Under the pieces are notes generated by a model. It searched no databases and was not told where the DNA came from. It saw nothing but the letters and a program-made list of their open reading frames with translations. Made by a program: the position numbers and the translations under genes. From Leishmania donovani (taxonomy: Eukaryota; Euglenozoa; Kinetoplastea; Trypanosomatida; Trypanosomatidae), in the NCBI RefSeq assembly GCF_000227135.1, contig NC_018255.1, positions 317,374 to 381,373 on the forward strand: a stretch of 64,000 nt of DNA, read 5' to 3'. Below, in pieces: positions 1-10,540 of this stretch. Each line of letters opens with the position of its first letter. Within the stretch, counting starts at the first letter, position 1.

Positions 1-976
1 CCTTTTATATGTACAGGTAAATGTAGATATACACACACATTTTTTCTTCCGCATCCCAGAAGTTTTGCATTGTGCTGGGTGGATGATACAGCGGTGCACG
101 GCAACTCGCGACTCCGGCGCCTGGCGCGCGCATGCATCAGACAGAGAGAAACTCTAGCGAGAGCTGCTAATGCCCCTAGCCAATAGAAGAGGCACTCCGA
201 AGATCGGGACCGCACTGCACCACGTGTCGTAGTGCGTGGGGTGCTTGTGTGCACGCAACTTGCAGTTCTCTCTGTACGCCCCTGACCTGCTCACATGTTA
301 GCTTCAGAGCGTCTTCCAATGCGGCCGTTGCCTTGCTGCCCTCCTGTGCACCCGCGCGACCGTCTTCCGCTCTCAACCCCTGTCCGCGCGAAGGTTCGGG
401 CCTTTTTCTTCTTCAAACTGGATATGTCCGGCTCCCTTGGGTGTCTCCGCACTTTTCTCCCTTCTCGATGCGGCGAGCAAGATCGTCGCGGCTCATTCAA
501 CAACGCGTGTGGGAGGCACCCTGACCATCCAACGGCCTGCTCACGCACACGTGTGTACGTCGGTGCGGGTGTGTTGCCTTCCTTTATTATCTCTTCCCTC
601 TTTTGTTGCTACCGTCACCGGGTGACCCCGCTCCTTGCCGCGACTACCTTCTCAGTTGCTTCCCTGGTTACGTCGGAACGCTTCTTTCACTCCCCAGCAT
701 CGTCGACGTGGCGCGAGGTGTGTGCCATCACGGAGAGTCGCCGGCCCATCGTTGGAAAGCAAGCCAACAATTACAAAAGACGACGACTTCCCACTGTGGA
801 TGGTGGAAGGGCGCGCGCACACAAGCACACACGTGAGGCGGAGCATAGACGGTAACAAAAAGCAAAAAAAAATTGGGTTAGCGATGTTGTGTGCCGTTCG
901 AAACTCACATCGACGCTGACTCCCTGATCCATAGACGCCACCAGCATCTCAATAGACTGAGAAGCAGACACACACT

Positions 977-1007
<31 letters not shown>

Positions 1008-1135
1008 GTAAGTGAACACACAAAGAAAACGATTGTGAGGGGGCGTACTCGACTGCCCACTCGCGCAGCATTTTGCAGCGGCTGGACATCTTTATGCTCC
1101 TCACCTTTGCGCAGCACAAGTAGAAAGCAGGCGTC
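1..1135. other. 5' intergenic region upstream of MCM2
   Basis: No gene is supported here. The region holds pyrimidine-rich patches and a compound CA/CG dinucleotide tract at about 967-1009. Overlapping open frames on both strands (for example 295-855 and 905-1264 minus) are low-complexity and mutually exclusive. A pyrimidine-rich stretch ending in AG at 1113-1114 is the last plausible trans-splice acceptor before the MCM2 ATG at 1136, and no ATG lies between the two. The left part is presumably the 3' UTR of a gene outside the window. Confidence 0.6.
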
Positions 1136-4054
1136 ATGCGACCCTCGAGAGACCGGGACGCCGCTCGCCGCAAACGGCGCCGCGCGCGAGAGGACGAGGT
1201 CGATGCCACAGGCCCGCACCCACCGAGGCGAGAGGAGGTCGAGGACGACGATGAAGCGGACCACTCCTCCGGTGACGAGGCCAACGACGAGGAGGGGGAA
1301 GACTTGTACGGGGAGAACTTCATGCAGGACTATCTCCAGCCGGATGAGGAGAGCGAGGTGGCCGAGGAGGAAGTCGGCGAGGACAACGACTGGATTGCAG
1401 ACGACGACAGCTCCGTTTCCGAGATCTCCGAGGGCGGCCGCATCGCTGTGGATGAGCTGCTCGAGCGCCGTCGGGAGAAAGAGGAGGCGCTAGCCGAGGA
1501 GCGGAGGCAGCTGCAGGAAGGCATCTTCAGCGACGTGGACGACGACGATGGCGACGATGACGATGATGCGTCGTGGGCTTCCGAAGAGGGCGCGGGCGGT
1601 TTGACACGGAGTGGGGGCGCCGCGGTTGGCGATCAAGGCAGCGACATCGATCACGGAGAGGACGTCGGCTACGGCGATCCCAACGACGAAGCCTACGTGC
1701 GTGGAGACCTGGAGTCGATGAACTTCAACTGGCGGCAGCCGCAGGGGGAGCTGGTGGAGTGGCTTGCGCAGGAGCTGCCTCGCCGCGTGATTAAGAACCG
1801 CATCTACAACTTCTACTACAACTACATCGTGAACGACGTCAGCGTCTACGAGGAGAAGGTGAACGCAATGACACGCGAAAACGACAAGAGTTTTCAGCTG
1901 AGCTACGATCATCTGAGCCGCGTGTACGACAGTGTTCTCGCGCTGTGGCTGGTGGACGCTCCAGATCCGATGATCGAGCTACTGGAGGAGGCTGCCAACT
2001 ACTTCACCTTCAAGCTATACCCGCAGTATCGCAAGGTGCACTCGCACATCTTTGTTCGGATTTGCGACCTGCCCTTGTGCGATCCGATCCGCGACTTTCG
2101 CCAGGTGCACATGAATGTGCTCGTACGGGTGGAGGGGGTGGTGATTCGCCGCTCACCGGTGTACCCGCAGATGGACGCCGTCAAGTACGACTGCGCGCGG
2201 TGCTCCTACATTATCGGTCCCATCTACCAGCGCGGCGACAAGGAGCAGCGCGTGAGCATGTGCCCCAGCTGCCACAGCAAGGGGCCGTTCCGCGTGAACA
2301 TGCGCCTGACGGAGTACCGCAACCATCAAACGATAGTTCTGCAGGAGCCCCCTGGCAAGGTACCGCCTGGGCGGCTGCCGCGCAGCTTGGAGGTGGTACT
2401 GACGAACGACCTCATTGATCGCGCGAAACCTGGCGAAGAGGTGGACGTGACGGGGATATACCGCAACAACTTCGATCCGTTGCTCAACAGCCGCCAAGGC
2501 TTTCCCGTCTTCACGACCGTGCTGCACGCGAACAACGTTATCCGACGCACTACGGAGCTGGGCATGTTTCGGCTGCCAGATGATGAACGACAACGCATTA
2601 TAGAGCTCAGTAAGTCGCCCAACATTCGAAAGAAGCTCTTACAGTCCATTGCGCCGAGCATCCACGGCCGCGACGACATCAAGCTCGGGCTGCTGCTGGC
2701 CATGATGGGTGCAGTGCCAAAGGACATCGGCGGCGACCAGTCGCATCGCATTCGGGGCGACATCAACGTCCTCATGGTTGGCGATCCCGGCTGCGCAAAG
2801 TCGCAGTTTCTCAAGTTTGTTGAGAAAACGGCTGACCGCACAGTCTTCACGACTGGCCGCGGCTCCACCGCTGTTGGTCTGACGGCATCTGTGCACAAGG
2901 ACAGCGTCAATGGCGACTTCGTGCTGGAGGGCGGCGCCCTCGTCATTGCGGACCGCGGCTGCTGCCTCATTGACGAGTTCGACAAAATGTCTGACCAAGA
3001 TCGAACGTCCATCCACGAGGCTATGGAACAGCAGACGATCTCGGTGGCGCGCGGTGGCATTGTAACGACGCTGTCCGCGCGCTGCTGCATCATCGCGGCG
3101 GCGAATCCAATGGGCGGCCGCTACGACCCTTCTACCTCGTTTGATGCCAACGTGAATCTTACCACACCGATCCTCTCCCGCTTCGACTTGTTGTTTGTGG
3201 TGCGGGATGAGGTGAACGTCGAGTTGGACGAGCGGCTTGCGACGTTTATCTGCGACTCGCACATGCGCAACCACCCGCGAACGCAGGAGGAGACGCGGCT
3301 TCTGCAGCGCGACAGGCACGAGGAGCTGTCGAGGTTGCGCTACGCGCTGGAGAACGCGTCAACAGAGGGCGAGCGCGAGGAGTGCGAGGAGCAGCTGCGG
3401 CGCCTGCGCGAGAGCGTCGAGGATTCTTCCCGCTTCGAGGACGACGACCCAGACAGCGACAAGCCGCTCCCGCAATCCTTGCTGCGCAAGTACATCCTGT
3501 TCGCGAAGAGTCACTGCTTTCCCCGCATCTCCAACATCGACCCCGATACCATTGCACGTCTATATGTCGAGCTGCGGCAGGAGTCGAAGCACGGCGGCAT
3601 CGCCATCACAGTGCGGCACATGGAATCCGTCATTCGCCTCTCCGAGGCGCACGCACGGGTGCATCTTCGGGAATACGTAACCGACGAGGACGTCACCGCG
3701 GCCGTCTCGCTCTTTCTCCGCTGCTTCATACAGACACAGAAGTACAGTCTACGCAGCGCGATGGAGGCGCGCTTCCGCAAGTTCCTCGAATCCGACACGG
3801 AAAGTCTACCACTCATTCGCCACCGCATCAAGGTGGCGGTGCAGACGGTGCGCCAGTTCGAGCGCCAGCTGTCTGGTGGGGTGGAGCCGACCCAAGTGCG
3901 CATCGACGTATCGGAGCTGGACTACTACACAGCGAACATGTCTCAAGAGGCCCTGAACGCCTTCTATGAGAGTGCGGAGTTCAGGAAGGAGTACCGGCTG
4001 ATTCGCGACCCCGTGACGCACGCGCCTCTGCAGATTGAGCACTCGCTGGCGTGA
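1136..4054 (+). CDS. MCM2: DNA replication licensing factor MCM2
   Basis: This is subunit 2 of the MCM2-7 replicative helicase, an AAA+ ATPase that acts in the nucleus at replication origins and forks. The 972-residue product has a long acidic N-terminus (about 35-180) with the MCM2-type stretch GEDLYGENFMQDY. The OB-fold region carries a four-cysteine zinc site at C353, C356, C376 and C379. The ATPase core follows, with Walker A GDPGCAKS at 549-556, Walker B LIDEFD at 611-616 and the arginine finger SRFD at 681-684, then a C-terminal lid. The N-terminal domain aligns by eye with metazoan MCM2 rather than with other MCMs (for example PGKVPPGRLPRS and GFPVFTTVLHANNV). A highly charged stretch at about 715-778, after the arginine finger, is longer than I expect for the family. 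The start is the first ATG after an AG at 1113-1114. Confidence 0.95.
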   Translation: MRPSRDRDAARRKRRRAREDEVDATGPHPPRREEVEDDDEADHSSGDEANDEEGEDLYGENFMQDYLQPDEESEVAEEEVGEDNDWIADDDSSVSEISEGGRIAVDELLERRREKEEALAEERRQLQEGIFSDVDDDDGDDDDDASWASEEGAGGLTRSGGAAVGDQGSDIDHGEDVGYGDPNDEAYVRGDLESMNFNWRQPQGELVEWLAQELPRRVIKNRIYNFYYNYIVNDVSVYEEKVNAMTRENDKSFQLSYDHLSRVYDSVLALWLVDAPDPMIELLEEAANYFTFKLYPQYRKVHSHIFVRICDLPLCDPIRDFRQVHMNVLVRVEGVVIRRSPVYPQMDAVKYDCARCSYIIGPIYQRGDKEQRVSMCPSCHSKGPFRVNMRLTEYRNHQTIVLQEPPGKVPPGRLPRSLEVVLTNDLIDRAKPGEEVDVTGIYRNNFDPLLNSRQGFPVFTTVLHANNVIRRTTELGMFRLPDDERQRIIELSKSPNIRKKLLQSIAPSIHGRDDIKLGLLLAMMGAVPKDIGGDQSHRIRGDINVLMVGDPGCAKSQFLKFVEKTADRTVFTTGRGSTAVGLTASVHKDSVNGDFVLEGGALVIADRGCCLIDEFDKMSDQDRTSIHEAMEQQTISVARGGIVTTLSARCCIIAAANPMGGRYDPSTSFDANVNLTTPILSRFDLLFVVRDEVNVELDERLATFICDSHMRNHPRTQEETRLLQRDRHEELSRLRYALENASTEGEREECEEQLRRLRESVEDSSRFEDDDPDSDKPLPQSLLRKYILFAKSHCFPRISNIDPDTIARLYVELRQESKHGGIAITVRHMESVIRLSEAHARVHLREYVTDEDVTAAVSLFLRCFIQTQKYSLRSAMEARFRKFLESDTESLPLIRHRIKVAVQTVRQFERQLSGGVEPTQVRIDVSELDYYTANMSQEALNAFYESAEFRKEYRLIRDPVTHAPLQIEHSLA

Positions 4055-4784
4055 CGCGTGCCGTGCGCTTGCCCCCTCTCTGCTGCGACTTCCAATGCGC
4101 ATTAAAGGCACGACAGGTGCTGTATCAACAGAAAACGAAGAAAGAGAGATAAGCCTTTGGATGGGGCAGGGGGCGTGTCGTTAGGTGTGTGTGTGTGCGC
4201 GCGTGTCTCCGAGTCATGTCGATCGACGAAATGCCCTCTCGCCTGCTGGTTTGTGTAGGCGTGTGCATTCACCGCGTTTGGTGATGGGCGCTCTGTTTTC
4301 TTTTCCTATCTTTGGTGTGGTCGCCCGCATGTCCCGTCTCTTGTGTTCGCGGTGCCCCCCCCTCCCTTTGTGTTGCTGTTTGGCCCGTTGAGCCGCGGCA
4401 CGGTTGCTCGCGCGCGCCCGCCGTGCGGAGGGGACGTTCTCTGCACAGCTCTCCAACATTCACATACACACACCAGCACGTGAAAGGGCAACAAAGAGAA
4501 CGCAGTCGTGCACGCACAGACTGTTGCTCCATTCTGCGAGATTGAGGAGACGGCAAATCGTGCTTAGTGTGCCATATGTCGGCTTCCAGATTCGAGATGC
4601 GCGGTATGGTGCGGCAGCCGCATCACCACTTCGGCAGCAACGCGCAAGACATGCATGAGCGCTGCAACGTAGCTGCACACCTACTTGTGCTTCTTTACTT
4701 TCTCTGTCTCTCCCGTTTCTCTGCATGAACGCCAACTCTCCCCACACATTCCTTTGTCGTCCCTTTCTCCTGCTTACGTCAGTC
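4055..4784. other. intergenic region between MCM2 and the next gene
   Basis: No gene is seen. The stretch holds the presumed MCM2 3' UTR and the processing signals for the next gene: pyrimidine tracts at about 4687-4722 and 4748-4779, with the first AG after them at 4781-4782. Short open frames here are low-complexity shadows. Confidence 0.6.
4781..4782 (+). promoter_or_regulatory. candidate trans-splice acceptor AG (gene at 4785)
   Basis: This is the first AG after two strong pyrimidine tracts (about 4687-4722 and 4748-4779). If it is used, the ATG at 4725 is removed and translation begins at 4785 with only two genomic nucleotides of leader after the spliced leader. The call rests on the known polypyrimidine-to-AG rule of trypanosomatids and is not mapped. 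Confidence 0.4.
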
Positions 4785-6239
4785 ATGCACGCAATAGAAG
4801 TGGAGCTGTCGCCGGGCAGCGCGGTGAAATGCGTCTCTGCTTGCGTCGAGCACCGCGCTGGTGACGCGGAGCAGGACACGGATCGCCTCTCTCGAGATCA
4901 GTACTACTACAACTATGCAAGCCGCCCAGTCTCTTTTCCGAAGTCCCTCGGCGCATCAACTGCCTCTCCGATGGCACCGGCAAGCACAGCGATGGGTGGC
5001 CTGCAGGAGGCGGACACATCCTCTCTTTCTTCCCGACTGCTGTTAGAGATGGAGGTGGACACAATCCTGCGCGGAGACCACAGCAGTGAGAGATGCAGCA
5101 GCCCGCCGAGAAGCTGCCACGACAGCATCCGTTGCGACAGCGCCGTGCAGCAGACAGCTCTGCGCGCTGGTATCGTGGAGCCGCGCTGGGCCAAGTCCAA
5201 CTCTTCGAGAGTGCATTCTGCCACCGAGGCCATCAGAGAGAGCACCATTCCGTGGCGCGACTCGCCGGAAAATGCCTATCGTGCCGGTCCGGGCAGCACA
5301 CTCTCGCTGCGACCTCCTCCGCCATTGTCATACGTAACATCGCGCAGTGGCACACGCACAGGAACGCATGCATCTGCACGTGTCGCTTCCCTGTCTGCTG
5401 CAGTTTCTGCGCCACCTGCATCCTCCACGAAGCCATGGGATGCCAGGGTAGGACCTCCCCGAGTGTCGACTGCCCCTCAGCCGTGCCTGCCCCGCGGACG
5501 GAGTGCCGCCATGCACGAGAGTATCGCTCGCTTCCTGACCGTGGAAGAGGCGACGGCCTCAGGCGCTAGCGGGGCTGCATTCTCGCCATGCACGAGCAGC
5601 CCGCCAGTCCGTGAGGCCTCCGCGGCTACGGTCGCCTCCAGCGCGTCTTCAACATTGCCGCGCACTCCAGCGAGGGAAGAGGAGAACAGCGAAAAGCACC
5701 GCACGGCTCGTTTGACGCACAAGACGGCGGCGACTGCCGACCTGCGACCGCGTAATGCCCTCTTCGCACCTCTTCCGGTGAATCAAACTCGCGCTGCCGC
5801 TTCCAGATCGCATGTCTCAAAGAGGTCCTTCTCCGCTTCCTCTGCCGCCAGGGGCGCAGCTGGCGTAGGCGGTGGCCAACGGGACGGGCGCACCACCCTC
5901 GTGGCTAAGCGCAGCGTCATTCCGAAGACGGAAGGGGTGCGATTATCATCGCCGTTAGCGGAGCCGGCAAGAACGATAGTCACCTCTCGTCTTTCCTACA
6001 CGGATCCAAAGACGTTGGCGTCCCTCGACACCGCCGCGACAATGTCGTCCGAAGGACCCCTCGACGTGGTGGAGGCGCTCATCTTTAACGAAACTGTGGT
6101 GACGGTGACCTGTGCTACGTGCCAGCTATCAATCGACGTCTTTGCTCTTCGCCTTGCTGGCACTGAGCTGCCCCAAGTCTGCCACTGCCCTCTCTGTGGG
6201 AGCCCGTGCACATGGACGGCGTGCTTTGGGACTGTGTAG
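4785..6239 (+). CDS. conserved-type hypothetical protein with C-terminal Cys cluster
   Basis: I do not recognise this 484-residue protein. Most of it is Ser/Ala/Thr/Arg-rich and probably disordered. The last 45 residues look folded: C443-x2-C446, then C466, C468, C471 and C475 with H467. This is a plausible zinc-binding ribbon at the extreme C-terminus, preceded by a short hydrophobic segment (VDVVEALIFNETVVTVTC). That layout would suit an adaptor whose only globular part is a zinc module, but this is inference. The open frame extends upstream to an ATG at 4725 (504 residues). I chose 4785 because the nearest good trans-splice acceptor lies at 4781-4782, and the 4725 start remains possible. 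Codon use matches the neighbouring real genes less strongly than MCM2 does. Confidence 0.7.
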   Translation: MHAIEVELSPGSAVKCVSACVEHRAGDAEQDTDRLSRDQYYYNYASRPVSFPKSLGASTASPMAPASTAMGGLQEADTSSLSSRLLLEMEVDTILRGDHSSERCSSPPRSCHDSIRCDSAVQQTALRAGIVEPRWAKSNSSRVHSATEAIRESTIPWRDSPENAYRAGPGSTLSLRPPPPLSYVTSRSGTRTGTHASARVASLSAAVSAPPASSTKPWDARVGPPRVSTAPQPCLPRGRSAAMHESIARFLTVEEATASGASGAAFSPCTSSPPVREASAATVASSASSTLPRTPAREEENSEKHRTARLTHKTAATADLRPRNALFAPLPVNQTRAAASRSHVSKRSFSASSAARGAAGVGGGQRDGRTTLVAKRSVIPKTEGVRLSSPLAEPARTIVTSRLSYTDPKTLASLDTAATMSSEGPLDVVEALIFNETVVTVTCATCQLSIDVFALRLAGTELPQVCHCPLCGSPCTWTACFGTV

Positions 6240-7248
6240 AGGCACTCACGCACCCAAGCCAGGGCCGACATCCCCGCCTCTACCACGGCATCATGCATGA
6301 ACAGCCTTGTGCAGGACAGCGTATCCCTTCCGGCTGTTGCTTTTGCTTTTTGCTCTGCGCGCAACTCCTAGCGCTTTCTTTTCCCTTTGCATCGGCGTTT
6401 CTTCTGCACCTACTCTGCGGCGTTCTGCACATGACGAGCGGGCCGCACCTTGTCTCGATGCGGCGGTGAAGGGACGGGAGGGCGGCGGCCATGGACATGC
6501 CGCACTTCTTCTCTCTTTCCATCTGTGCTCATCCCTGCATCTCCACTCTCTTTCCGGCCTCATGCTCTGCTTTTCTTTTTTAGCTATTTTTCGAGTGTGC
6601 TGGTCTTCATGATGCGTGCAGCAGAGCATGCGCTGCACTTCTCTCTAGACACTGTTAGACGCCAACCCCCCCCCTACGGACACAAACGCATACTCACTCG
6701 AAGCAATTCGCTCACCGCGGCGTACAGGAAGGTGTGCCAGCGACCATGAGGGGCTAATCGGTGTGTGCGTGGGTAGGGCACAGAGTGCTCTTAGCCTGAG
6801 GCGTTGCATCTCTTCCCACACTCACCCACTGTCAGGCTGTCGTATGCACCTGTGTGTGCGTGCGCCTGCGACACGTCGTGCTCGCCTCTGAAAGGTTGTC
6901 TATCAAACCCTCCTCCCTTTGTCGCCCCCCCCGCCTATGTTTTTGCCTCGCTTGATTCGACTGCGCTCATGCCGCTTTCGTGCTCACGCGCATGCACTTC
7001 TTGGTCCAACCAACGCTACACATTGCCCCTTCCTTTCCCACCGTCGCTGCTGCTGCACTGGTGTCTACCCTACGCCTAGCCATGCATCCGGCCTCACTGA
7101 GGGTGCATACACGGACCGGAAGAACAGCTAACGAATCACAAACGCACGACTAGAGTGCAACAGTAGTGCCTCGTCGAAACACACGCGACCCGCGTCCCCC
7201 CTTCCTCTTCCCACCGACCTACCGACCCATACGTACGCAAACAACTCC
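6240..7248. other. intergenic region
   Basis: No gene is supported. The sequence is pyrimidine-rich with short C and T runs. The tract CCCCCCTTCCTCTTCCCACC at about 7195-7215 precedes the next ATG with no AG between, so the acceptor used is probably further upstream (AGs near 7130-7170). Open frames such as 6307-6612 show no domain-like sequence. Confidence 0.55.
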
Positions 7249-8985
7249 ATGCTTTTGAGCGCGGTCACCGGGCGGCTGTACGGCCTCGCCAAGGGGCTCG
7301 CGAAGGTGTACCTTCATAATGAGACTGTGGACCTGACTCAGGAAATGCTGCTGGCCGACTCCATCCCGGGCGCGGCGGAGGCCTTCATCGGTGCTGCCTC
7401 CGCCGATGGCAGGGCATTGCTGGCGGACTTCGTCGTTGTGCTTGGTGCGCTGATCATCGTCGTCGCCCTTCCCAGCTGCCTTGTGCGCTTTTTTTGTTGG
7501 CTGTGCATCGGCACTTCGATCAAAGCCAGCAGTATTGAGAAGGTTCATGCCCACAAGAAGAGCCACCAGATCCAGTCACAGCGGGAGCGGGCAGAGCACA
7601 AGCGGCGGAGGAACAAAGTCGAGGAGAAGGCTTCCGCGCCGGCCCAGCAGAATCTGCCGCAGGTTTCGGAGGTGCTGTCGAAGATGCACCAGAATCAGGA
7701 GAGTGGAGCGGCCAAGAGCGGTGGCAAGGGCAAACAAGGAGCCGCTGGGAAGCCGAAAGAGTCGGCTATCGCAGCACCAGCGCAGCAGCAGCTGCTTCAG
7801 CAGCAGGAGGCGGAGTTCACCGCCACGTCGCGCCGCACGCCGCAGGACACGCGCGCCGCACCCAAGTCCATCCTCCGCGGCTTTCCGGAGGTGGACATAC
7901 TGCTCACCTCTCCGGGGCAGAGCTACCTACTGATCGGGTGTCGCAGCAAGCGCAAGGCGTCCCTCTACCCGCAGAGCGATGCCGCCGCGTTCATGGAGCG
8001 TGGCAAGGAGCTACAGGAGAGGCACTTCACGGATGTGAACGCGGTGGTAACCACGGCGGTTGGACTTGAGAAGAAGGCGGAGATCTACGCCGCACAGTTC
8101 TCCATGGACGACACGCGCCTAATCGCTGGCGAGCGCTTCACAGACACATTTGTCTGCTTCTCGGTGTCGGGTCGCACCAACGTGAACCTGACTCAGCTGT
8201 GGTCGATGAAGCTGCCGGACCACCGCCTCGTCTCCTCGGTGCCGCGGTGGAGCGTGCTCGGGCAGGACAGCCTTTTGAGCATCGTGGACCAGACGGCAGA
8301 GGTGGAGGTTATCACTCGGAGCGCGGCGAAGACGTCGACGGCGCACAAGGACAAGTTCAAGGTGGGCAGCGCGCTCGCGTGGGCGGTTTGCGACGATCGC
8401 ATTGCGCTCGGCGGCTCCTTTCTGCGTGAGCCGCGGCTCTCGCGTGTGGTGCAGCGTGCTGACAGTGGCAGTATTACCCTAGAGCCGGTTGCGGTGCTCC
8501 CCAACGCAGCGAAGTTGCGTGTGTCCGCGCTGGCTTTTGTGGCCCCAGGCGCCCCTGCCTTCAACACGCGCAGCTACATGATTGTGTTTCTGGAGAACGG
8601 CATCGGCACCATCTACGATGTGCAGACCCCCTCAACGCAGAACACGCCGCAGGCGGTGAGCGGCTTTGCCGACACGGACTACGCCGGACACCGCGTCGAC
8701 GCGCCACTGTGCATTCTTACGGCCGTGCGTGGGCAGGCGTATCATGAGGTGCTGCGCATCGCGCTGCTCCGCGGCCCAAATGTGACGGTGTATGAGCAGT
8801 CTGGCAAGGCAGACGGCGGCAACTTTCAGATGGTGCGCGTCGCGGACCTGTACGACGTGCAGGAGGGTGACGCCGTGAAGCACGCCGCGTTTCTGCAAAA
8901 CGGTCTTGGCCTGGCCACTAGTGGGCACGCGGACGGACGCCATGTTCGCATGTTCACTCTACCGTCTCCCGGCAAGGCGGCCTAA
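7249..8985 (+). CDS. membrane-anchored beta-propeller (WD40-like) protein
   Basis: The 578-residue product has a hydrophobic segment at about residues 62-88 (FVVVLGALIIVVALPSCLVR is its core). A basic, Lys/Arg/Gln-rich linker follows (about 100-190), then about 380 residues of strand-rich sequence that reads like degenerate WD/beta-propeller blades: repeated hydrophobic beta stretches, with FSMDDTRLIAGERFTDTFVC and LRVSALAFVAPGAPAF as examples. The layout of an N-terminal membrane anchor, basic linker and propeller resembles transducin-beta-like 2 and other ER-anchored WD proteins. Canonical GH-WD signatures are weak, so no function is assigned. The propeller probably faces the cytosol. The start is the only sensible ATG, and the frame is open and GC-rich throughout. 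Confidence 0.75.
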   Translation: MLLSAVTGRLYGLAKGLAKVYLHNETVDLTQEMLLADSIPGAAEAFIGAASADGRALLADFVVVLGALIIVVALPSCLVRFFCWLCIGTSIKASSIEKVHAHKKSHQIQSQRERAEHKRRRNKVEEKASAPAQQNLPQVSEVLSKMHQNQESGAAKSGGKGKQGAAGKPKESAIAAPAQQQLLQQQEAEFTATSRRTPQDTRAAPKSILRGFPEVDILLTSPGQSYLLIGCRSKRKASLYPQSDAAAFMERGKELQERHFTDVNAVVTTAVGLEKKAEIYAAQFSMDDTRLIAGERFTDTFVCFSVSGRTNVNLTQLWSMKLPDHRLVSSVPRWSVLGQDSLLSIVDQTAEVEVITRSAAKTSTAHKDKFKVGSALAWAVCDDRIALGGSFLREPRLSRVVQRADSGSITLEPVAVLPNAAKLRVSALAFVAPGAPAFNTRSYMIVFLENGIGTIYDVQTPSTQNTPQAVSGFADTDYAGHRVDAPLCILTAVRGQAYHEVLRIALLRGPNVTVYEQSGKADGGNFQMVRVADLYDVQEGDAVKHAAFLQNGLGLATSGHADGRHVRMFTLPSPGKAA

Positions 8986-10540
8986 TCATTGAGCACCGCT
9001 AAGGGAGCGCTTGAGGAAGACTGCGTCCTTCCCTCTGCGCTGATCACACGCTTGAAGCACTCTCGCACCACCCTCAAACACATTTGCACGCGTGTGTGTG
9101 TGTGTGCGCGGCGGCGGCGGCACATGGTTTCTGGTTCTTATGTCGACACCCCCGTCCGCAATGTAATAGCACGAACCCTTTTCATTCTCTCACTGTAGGC
9201 AGCGGCAACTAGATGCCCTCATGTGCTGGCGATGGCAACCATGTGTCTTCCTCTGTCAGTGGGTTGGTCACGTGGGGGGTCATTGATTGCCGTACTCGTT
9301 GTTATCGGGTGCGCTGTGGCCTGTTTGTTGTTGTAGTTGATGGTTTTCGCTTGTTGCCCTCTTATCCGCTGTCGCTGCGCTTATACAGCGCCACACCTAC
9401 AGTGGCAACGAAAAACGCAAACAAAGGAGGCAGCGTCCCACCCGTTCGCACATCCTCGGGCGCAGGCGCACTCCTGGATTTGCTCTTCTACACACATGGC
9501 ATACATCCCACTCCCCTCCACAACCCACTGATGAAACCGCTCTTCGGGTTTGTGTATTTGTGTGTGATGGATTGAACTCGAACACCCCCCCCCCCACACA
9601 CACACACAACGAGTGCGTGCGTATGCTAACAGACAAAGAATCGCATTACCCTCGGGAAGAGGACTGCGGGTGCTGTTTTGTCATGTGGCTGCCAATGAGC
9701 GCCCACTGCTCACTCAACCACCGACACACATGCACACGTTTGCTCTGCGTAGCCCCGTTTGGCGAGTCACGCTTGCCTCTGCAGCGGTGCGCGAGGCGCG
9801 CACACGTGTATCCCTTCTTGCGCCTACACTCCACTCATATGCATCACCACCACTTCTTCCTCGTCTGCCTCGTTTTGGTGCCCTCGCCGTCCATCTCTCT
9901 CTCTCGCCGAGCTCGCGCGCGCTACCGACGCGGGCACAAGCACACACACACACACGCGCACACGCTCACAGAAGGAAGAAGGGCGCTATCCTCGCATCCT
10001 TCCCTCTACGCCCCTTTGTGCCAGAGAACGTTGGTGCGCATCGGTGGGTATCCACACGCCGCGCCACCACACACCTAGAGATTCATTGCGTAGAAGACCT
10101 CCGCCATTGCGTCGCACCGTCTTCCTCACTTTTCCGCGTCTTTCCTCGACATGAACACGAGACGAGCTCTCACGGGCACACAAGCACACTCACGCACGTC
10201 TTGAGACGCGAGCAGACCCTGGACACGAGGGCTCAAGCACACACGGACGCAGAGATCGCAGGGCACGAGGGCGCATAGAGCGTGTAGGTGCCGTCGTGTG
10301 TTTTTTTCTTGCTTGTTTGTTAGAGGAGAAGCGCACTCGTGCGTCGATTTTACTCGTGTGTAAGTGCCGTTGCCGTTGTGTCGGTTTTCGGCTCTAAACT
10401 GCCTGGGACGGAGCTTGTTGTTCGTTTCGTGTGCCTCTCCCTCTCTGGCACCTCGTCAACTCACACGTATCTCCCAGTGCACTCCCACACCATTACGCAA
10501 CGGCGCGCACCCGCACAAGCCTCCGTAGTGAGTGCGCTCT
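8986..10540. other. intergenic region
   Basis: No gene is seen in 1.5 kb. It contains CA/GT and poly-C microsatellites (about 9585-9608 and 9939-9965) and many low-complexity open frames on both strands. The pyrimidine tract at about 10433-10445 and the AG at 10476-10477 are the likely processing signals for the next gene. Confidence 0.55.
10476..10477 (+). promoter_or_regulatory. candidate trans-splice acceptor AG (gene at 10541)
   Basis: This AG follows the pyrimidine-rich stretch at about 10433-10475. The first ATG downstream of it is 10541, which supports that start over the longer frame that begins with GTG at 10532. Confidence 0.4.

Noticed and set aside
295..855. 186-codon + strand frame before MCM2
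   Set aside because: Composition follows pyrimidine tracts, no domain-like sequence is seen, and it overlaps other equally long frames.
2326..3319. Long minus-strand frames opposite MCM2
   Set aside because: They are shadows of the MCM2 ATPase domain, caused by GC-rich third positions.
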